Part shown: positions 5,953 through 8,549 of the stretch, one piece after another
Layout: each line of letters begins with the position of its first letter
Numbering within the stretch: the first letter of the stretch is position 1
Assembly (NCBI GenBank): GCA_016927635.1
Contig: JAFGMJ010000220.1
Coordinates: forward strand, 1 to 8,549
From: Actinomycetota bacterium
GTDB taxonomy: Bacteria > Actinomycetota > Humimicrobiia > Humimicrobiales > Humimicrobiaceae
DNA length: 8,549 nucleotides
Direction of reading: 5' to 3'
The notes under the pieces: generated by a model
Told to the model about the DNA's origin: nothing
Seen by the model: the letters and a program-made list of their open reading frames with translations, nothing else
Database searches by the model: none
Made by a program: the position numbers and the translations under genes

Positions 5953-7381
5953 CCCTTATATGCTTTATCAGAAGATATTCATATAAGCCTTCGGGTCCAT
6001 GTTCATGCCCGAACCCGCTGTCTTTCCAGCCTCCATAAGGCGCATATATCACACCTGCATCAACATTGTTAATTGCAACATTTCCTGCCTTTATTTTTTT
6101 GGCAAGATTATCTGCAAGACTTAAGCTTTCTGTAAATATTATAGCTGCAAGCCCGTAAATACAGTCATTGGCAAGCTCTATTGCTTCTTCAATGGTATTG
6201 AAAGGCATTACGCCTACCACAGGCCCGAAAGTCTCTTCGCTCATAACAAGCATTTCATGGTTTGCATCACGCAGTATTGTGGGTTCAAAGTAGTAGCCCT
6301 TTTCAAATTTATGTCCCTGGGGTTTTTTACCGCCGCATGCTATTTTTGCGCCTTTGCTGACTGCGTCATCTATATGCCTTTGGGAAGTGATTATACCTCC
6401 ATTTGTGCACATCGGGCCAAGGTCGCAATCTTCTTTTGCTCCATCTCCAATTGAAAGTTTTTTGGTTTCTTCTACAAATTTTGCCATAAACGGCTCATAA
6501 ATTTTATTATCCACATATATTCTGTTGATAGCAATGCAGATCTGGCCCATGTTCCTGAAAGAACGCCTTACCGCGCCTGCTACTGCAGCATCCAGGTTGC
6601 AGTCTTTGCATACAATCATTGGAAGGCTTCCGCCCAATTCCAGGGAAACTTTTTTAAACGTGTCTACACAACCTGCCAAAACCTGTCTGCCAGTATCCGT
6701 TGAACCTGTAAAAGCAATTTTTTTCACTTTCCTGCTGTTAAAAAGTACAGGCCCAAGCTCAGAACCGGAACCTGTTATAGCATTTATAACACCGGCCGGC
6801 ACACCTGCATCATGAAGGCATGCAGTGAAAGCAAGAGGGGATAGAGGTGTCTCTGAAGGTAGTTTTGCTATTATGGTGCATCCTGCCGCAAGAGCTCCTC
6901 CTATCTTCCAGGCAAGAAGTTCGATGGGATAATTCCATGGCGAAATAGCTCCTGCAACCCCTACTGGCTGGTAAATAACCCTGCTTTCAATATCTTCCTC
7001 TTCATTTGCAATAATGCGGCCGTATATGCGCTCACCCTCTTCAGCATAATATCTTAAAATCTTTGCGCCCTTTTCAACTTCACCGGCAGCTTCTTTTAAA
7101 GGTTTTCCCTGTTCAAGCGTCATAAGCCTTGCTATTTCACCGGTTCTCTGTAAAACAATATCGCTGGCTTTCCGGAGCAAAGCGCCTCTTTTAAATGGAG
7201 AAAGCGCTGACCATTGCGGCAGAGCTGCTTCTGCAGCATCAATAGCTTTGTCTAAATCTTCTTTATGAGCTTTAGGAACCTCTGCAAAAACTTCTCCATA
7301 TGCAGGGTTTACTACTTCAAGTATATCCCTGCTCTCAGCTTCAACCCACTGTCCTTTTATAAGCATGGATTTTTTTATCAT
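5939..7381 (-). CDS. NAD(P)-dependent aldehyde dehydrogenase, succinate-semialdehyde dehydrogenase (GabD)-like
   Basis: This is a full-length 480-residue cytoplasmic aldehyde dehydrogenase that oxidises an aldehyde to the acid. PWNYP at 149-152 supplies the oxyanion Asn150. Lys173 and FTGSTDTG (224-231) bind the coenzyme. Glu248 in LELGG is the general base, Cys282 in GQIC the nucleophile, and Glu383 in EETFGP contacts the nicotinamide ribose. The sequence around 224-290 strongly resembles GabD-type enzymes. The position that holds Glu in NAD-specific ALDH2 is Ser176, as in NADP-using GabD, so NADP use is likely. The second loop cysteine of redox-regulated GabD (Cys-x-Cys) is replaced by Ala284. 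AAAGGA at 7389-7394 lies seven bases before the ATG. In this operon the substrate could be succinate semialdehyde, lactaldehyde, glycolaldehyde or a sugar-derived semialdehyde; sequence alone does not decide. Confidence 0.9.
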   Translation of the reverse strand: MIKKSMLIKGQWVEAESRDILEVVNPAYGEVFAEVPKAHKEDLDKAIDAAEAALPQWSALSPFKRGALLRKASDIVLQRTGEIARLMTLEQGKPLKEAAGEVEKGAKILRYYAEEGERIYGRIIANEEEDIESRVIYQPVGVAGAISPWNYPIELLAWKIGGALAAGCTIIAKLPSETPLSPLAFTACLHDAGVPAGVINAITGSGSELGPVLFNSRKVKKIAFTGSTDTGRQVLAGCVDTFKKVSLELGGSLPMIVCKDCNLDAAVAGAVRRSFRNMGQICIAINRIYVDNKIYEPFMAKFVEETKKLSIGDGAKEDCDLGPMCTNGGIITSQRHIDDAVSKGAKIACGGKKPQGHKFEKGYYFEPTILRDANHEMLVMSEETFGPVVGVMPFNTIEEAIELANDCIYGLAAIIFTESLSLADNLAKKIKAGNVAINNVDAGVIYAPYGGWKDSGFGHEHGPEGLYEYLLIKHIRVRYL

Positions 7382-7431
7382 GATTTCATCCTTTCAAATG
7401 CAGACTCAGCTTTAAATTTATAAAAACTTTA
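7382..7431 (-). other. Cupin-aldehyde dehydrogenase spacer
   Basis: The 50-base gap is consistent with cotranscription. It contains the ribosome-binding site of the aldehyde dehydrogenase gene and only weak, AT-rich pairing near the cupin stop codon. No promoter is evident. Confidence 0.4.
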
Positions 7432-7827
7432 TTAAAGGTCCGAAGGTTCTATCTTGCAGGTGACCCACACTACAATAAGCGGAAGCGTGCCTCTCTGTTT
7501 GGTTGTATGAAAGACACCGGGCGGGACATAAAGAGCATCGCCCTGTTCTATCTCATACTCATCTTCCCCGACTACCATTATCCCTTTGCCCATCACAACA
7601 TAGTATACTTCTTCCATGTCATCATGTTTATGCCCTGTGGTAGTGCCTGTGGGGTATATTGTAGTGTGGCCAAGGGTCAGCCGCCTTGATTTGCATCCCT
7701 CATCATCAGGGTTGATTAAATAATATGTGTCCCTTAAGACTTCTTTATCTCTGTTTTTTACCCTGTCCCTTAAGGACCTTGGGTCAAGGTCAGGGCTCAT
7801 AGACTGTACATTTACTACATATTTCAT
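7432..7827 (-). CDS. Single-domain cupin protein
   Basis: This 131-residue protein is one cupin beta-barrel with both signature motifs intact. Motif 1 has His66, His68 and Glu73 (GHKHDDMEEVYYVVMG), and motif 2 is GDALYVPPGVFH (96-107) with His107, giving the full metal-binding set. The N-terminal 45 residues (SPDLDPRSLRDRVKNRD and on) are charged and probably form a cap or dimer arm. Cupins of this size include sugar and sugar-phosphate isomerases, for example the cupin-type glucose-6-phosphate isomerase, as well as epimerases, dioxygenases and non-catalytic binding proteins. Beside a sugar kinase and a GntR regulator, an isomerase or sugar-binding role is attractive but is inference only. 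The ATG at 7827 has an excellent AGGAGGT at 7834-7840 with six-base spacing, which suggests strong translation. Confidence 0.85.
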   Translation of the reverse strand: MKYVVNVQSMSPDLDPRSLRDRVKNRDKEVLRDTYYLINPDDEGCKSRRLTLGHTTIYPTGTTTGHKHDDMEEVYYVVMGKGIMVVGEDEYEIEQGDALYVPPGVFHTTKQRGTLPLIVVWVTCKIEPSDL

Positions 7828-7838
7828 TTTAATACCTC

Positions 7839-7851
7839 CTGTTTTAAACAG
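7839..7851. promoter_or_regulatory. 13-bp palindrome overlapping the cupin ribosome-binding site
   Basis: CTGTTTTAAACAG is a perfect inverted repeat of six-base arms around one base. Its left end shares two bases with the AGGAGGT ribosome-binding site of the cupin gene. A bound repressor here, or a small hairpin in RNA, could reduce cupin expression. It may also be a chance palindrome. Confidence 0.35.
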
Positions 7852-7853
7852 TC

Positions 7854-7863
7854 TTTGTGTCTA
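7854..7863 (-). repeat. TAGACACAAA element, copy 2
   Basis: This is identical to the element at 5904-5913 and in the same orientation, 26 bases before the cupin start and immediately next to the 13-bp palindrome. In both copies an inverted repeat lies just downstream on the coding strand. Confidence 0.35.
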
Positions 7864-7890
7864 AATTTAAAAATATTACTTAATAAAAGG

Positions 7891-8517
7891 TCAGAAAAAA
7901 GCTTTAGCTTTCTCAAAATGTTCTTCCATGAGCCTTGCGGCATCTTCGCCCCTGCCTTCTATTATTGCTTTTATTATCAACTTATGATAATCAAGGCTGA
8001 TGCCCAGTTCGGATTTGAAGCCCTTACTGTATATAAGTATCAATAAGTTAAAAGAATCATTAATATGGGGCAGATATGTATTGCCGGAATTTTCAAGTAT
8101 ATAAAAATGGAATTTCTTATCCAGTTCTGAATATTTTTTAATGTTTTTACTATCGCAGCACTTTTCAAAATCATCCATGAATTCAAGCAAATGCTTTTTA
8201 ATGTCATCATTAACATTATAAGCCATTCTTTTTGCGGCAAGCCCTTCAAGAACTCCCCGTAAGTCCAGGAGGTCATAAAATTCATGAGTGGATATTTTTC
8301 TTACTATAAAACCTTTTCTGTGGCTGTAAGATAAAAGTCTTTCTTTCTGCAATACTGAAAGAGCCTGTATAAGAGGGATTTTGCTTATTCCAAGTCTCTG
8401 GGCCATCTTTTCCTGGACTATTTTTTCACCAGGTTTCAATACCCCTTCAAGTATCAGCAGTTTTATTTTCTTATATGCTTCTCCGCTTAGATTGTTCTGA
8501 ATTATTTTAAGTTCCAT
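7891..8517 (-). CDS. GntR-family transcriptional regulator, FCD (FadR-type) subfamily
   Basis: This predicted one-component regulator probably represses or activates the downstream cupin, aldehyde dehydrogenase and kinase genes in response to a small carboxylate or sugar acid. Residues 10-73 are the winged helix-turn-helix: AYKKIKLLILEGVLKPGEKI, then the recognition-helix block ISKIPLIQALSVLQKERLL (44-62) and the wing SHRKGFIVRKI. Residues 80-205 form the FCD ligand domain with the metal-binding set preserved: Asp133 and His137 (LDKKFHFYI), His178 (DYHKLIIKAI) and His200 (MEEHFEKA). At 208 residues the length is usual. The recognition helix has IQAL where most family members read REAL. The ATG at 8517 has no good Shine-Dalgarno site and directly follows a TAA, so translation may be coupled to an upstream gene. 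It is 63 bases from the cupin gene. Confidence 0.9.
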   Translation of the reverse strand: MELKIIQNNLSGEAYKKIKLLILEGVLKPGEKIVQEKMAQRLGISKIPLIQALSVLQKERLLSYSHRKGFIVRKISTHEFYDLLDLRGVLEGLAAKRMAYNVNDDIKKHLLEFMDDFEKCCDSKNIKKYSELDKKFHFYILENSGNTYLPHINDSFNLLILIYSKGFKSELGISLDYHKLIIKAIIEGRGEDAARLMEEHFEKAKAFF

Positions 8518-8549
8518 TTAGTCAGAGTTCATCACCGGCTTAAAATAAG
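8518..8549 (-). CDS. Possible C-terminal end of an upstream operon gene (partial)
   Basis: On the minus strand one frame enters from the window edge, reads YFKPVMNSD and ends with a TAA at 8518-8520, directly before the regulator ATG. The absence of a ribosome-binding site for the regulator fits translational coupling to such a gene. The stretch is too short to identify and another frame cannot be excluded. Confidence 0.27.
   Translation of the reverse strand, partial: YFKPVMNSD

Noticed and set aside
7400..7445. Pairing between CTTTAA at the cupin stop and TTAAAG downstream, considered as a terminator.
   Set aside because: The stem is short, AT-only and bulged, and the gap to the next gene is only 50 bases, so an effective terminator is unlikely.
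1..8549. Searched by eye for CRISPR arrays, tRNAs, transposases, defence or toxin-antitoxin genes and phage features.
   Set aside because: No regularly spaced repeats, cloverleaf-like sequences or relevant protein families were seen on either strand.

Overview
The window looks like a chromosomal segment of an AT-rich bacterium, roughly 40% G+C or a little less by eye. Ile ATA and Arg AGG codons are common, two genes start with TTG, and Shine-Dalgarno sites of the AGGAGG type precede several right-hand genes. A radical SAM protein with a cobalamin-type N-terminal domain points to an anaerobic lifestyle. The phylum cannot be fixed from this sequence. No tRNA, rRNA, CRISPR array, transposase or phage gene was seen.

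Left half (about 1-4131): two plus-strand genes, a zinc-ribbon/SAM methyltransferase of the type common in glycan and natural-product clusters, and an FAD oxidoreductase of the UDP-galactopyranose mutase/protoporphyrinogen oxidase-like superfamily. They face a minus-strand B12-binding-domain radical SAM protein, and the two convergent reading frames overlap by 26 bases. Together these suggest the edge of a surface-glycan, lipid or small-molecule modification locus whose product cannot be named from here. A sigma70-like promoter lies ahead of the methyltransferase.

Right half (about 4254-8549): a co-directional minus-strand set, in transcription order GntR/FCD regulator, small cupin protein, GabD-like aldehyde dehydrogenase and XylB-like sugar kinase, ending in a probable rho-independent terminator just after the kinase. 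This has the form of a regulated sugar or sugar-acid catabolic operon: the regulator senses a carboxylate, the kinase phosphorylates a ketose, the aldehyde dehydrogenase oxidises an aldehyde intermediate, and the cupin protein could be an isomerase or accessory enzyme. The isomerase or dehydrogenase and the transporter expected for such a pathway are not in the window and may lie beyond the right edge, where a few codons of an apparent upstream gene abut the regulator start.

The most informative non-coding DNA is in the gaps of this operon. The aldehyde dehydrogenase-kinase gap holds a 27-bp near-perfect palindrome, a terminator-like hairpin over the dehydrogenase stop codon, and a 10-mer (TAGACACAAA on the coding strand) that recurs in the regulator-cupin gap, where a 13-bp palindrome overlaps the cupin ribosome-binding site. 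These are candidate operator or RNA-control elements. I found no convincing evidence of a wholly new system; most of the window is ordinary metabolism.
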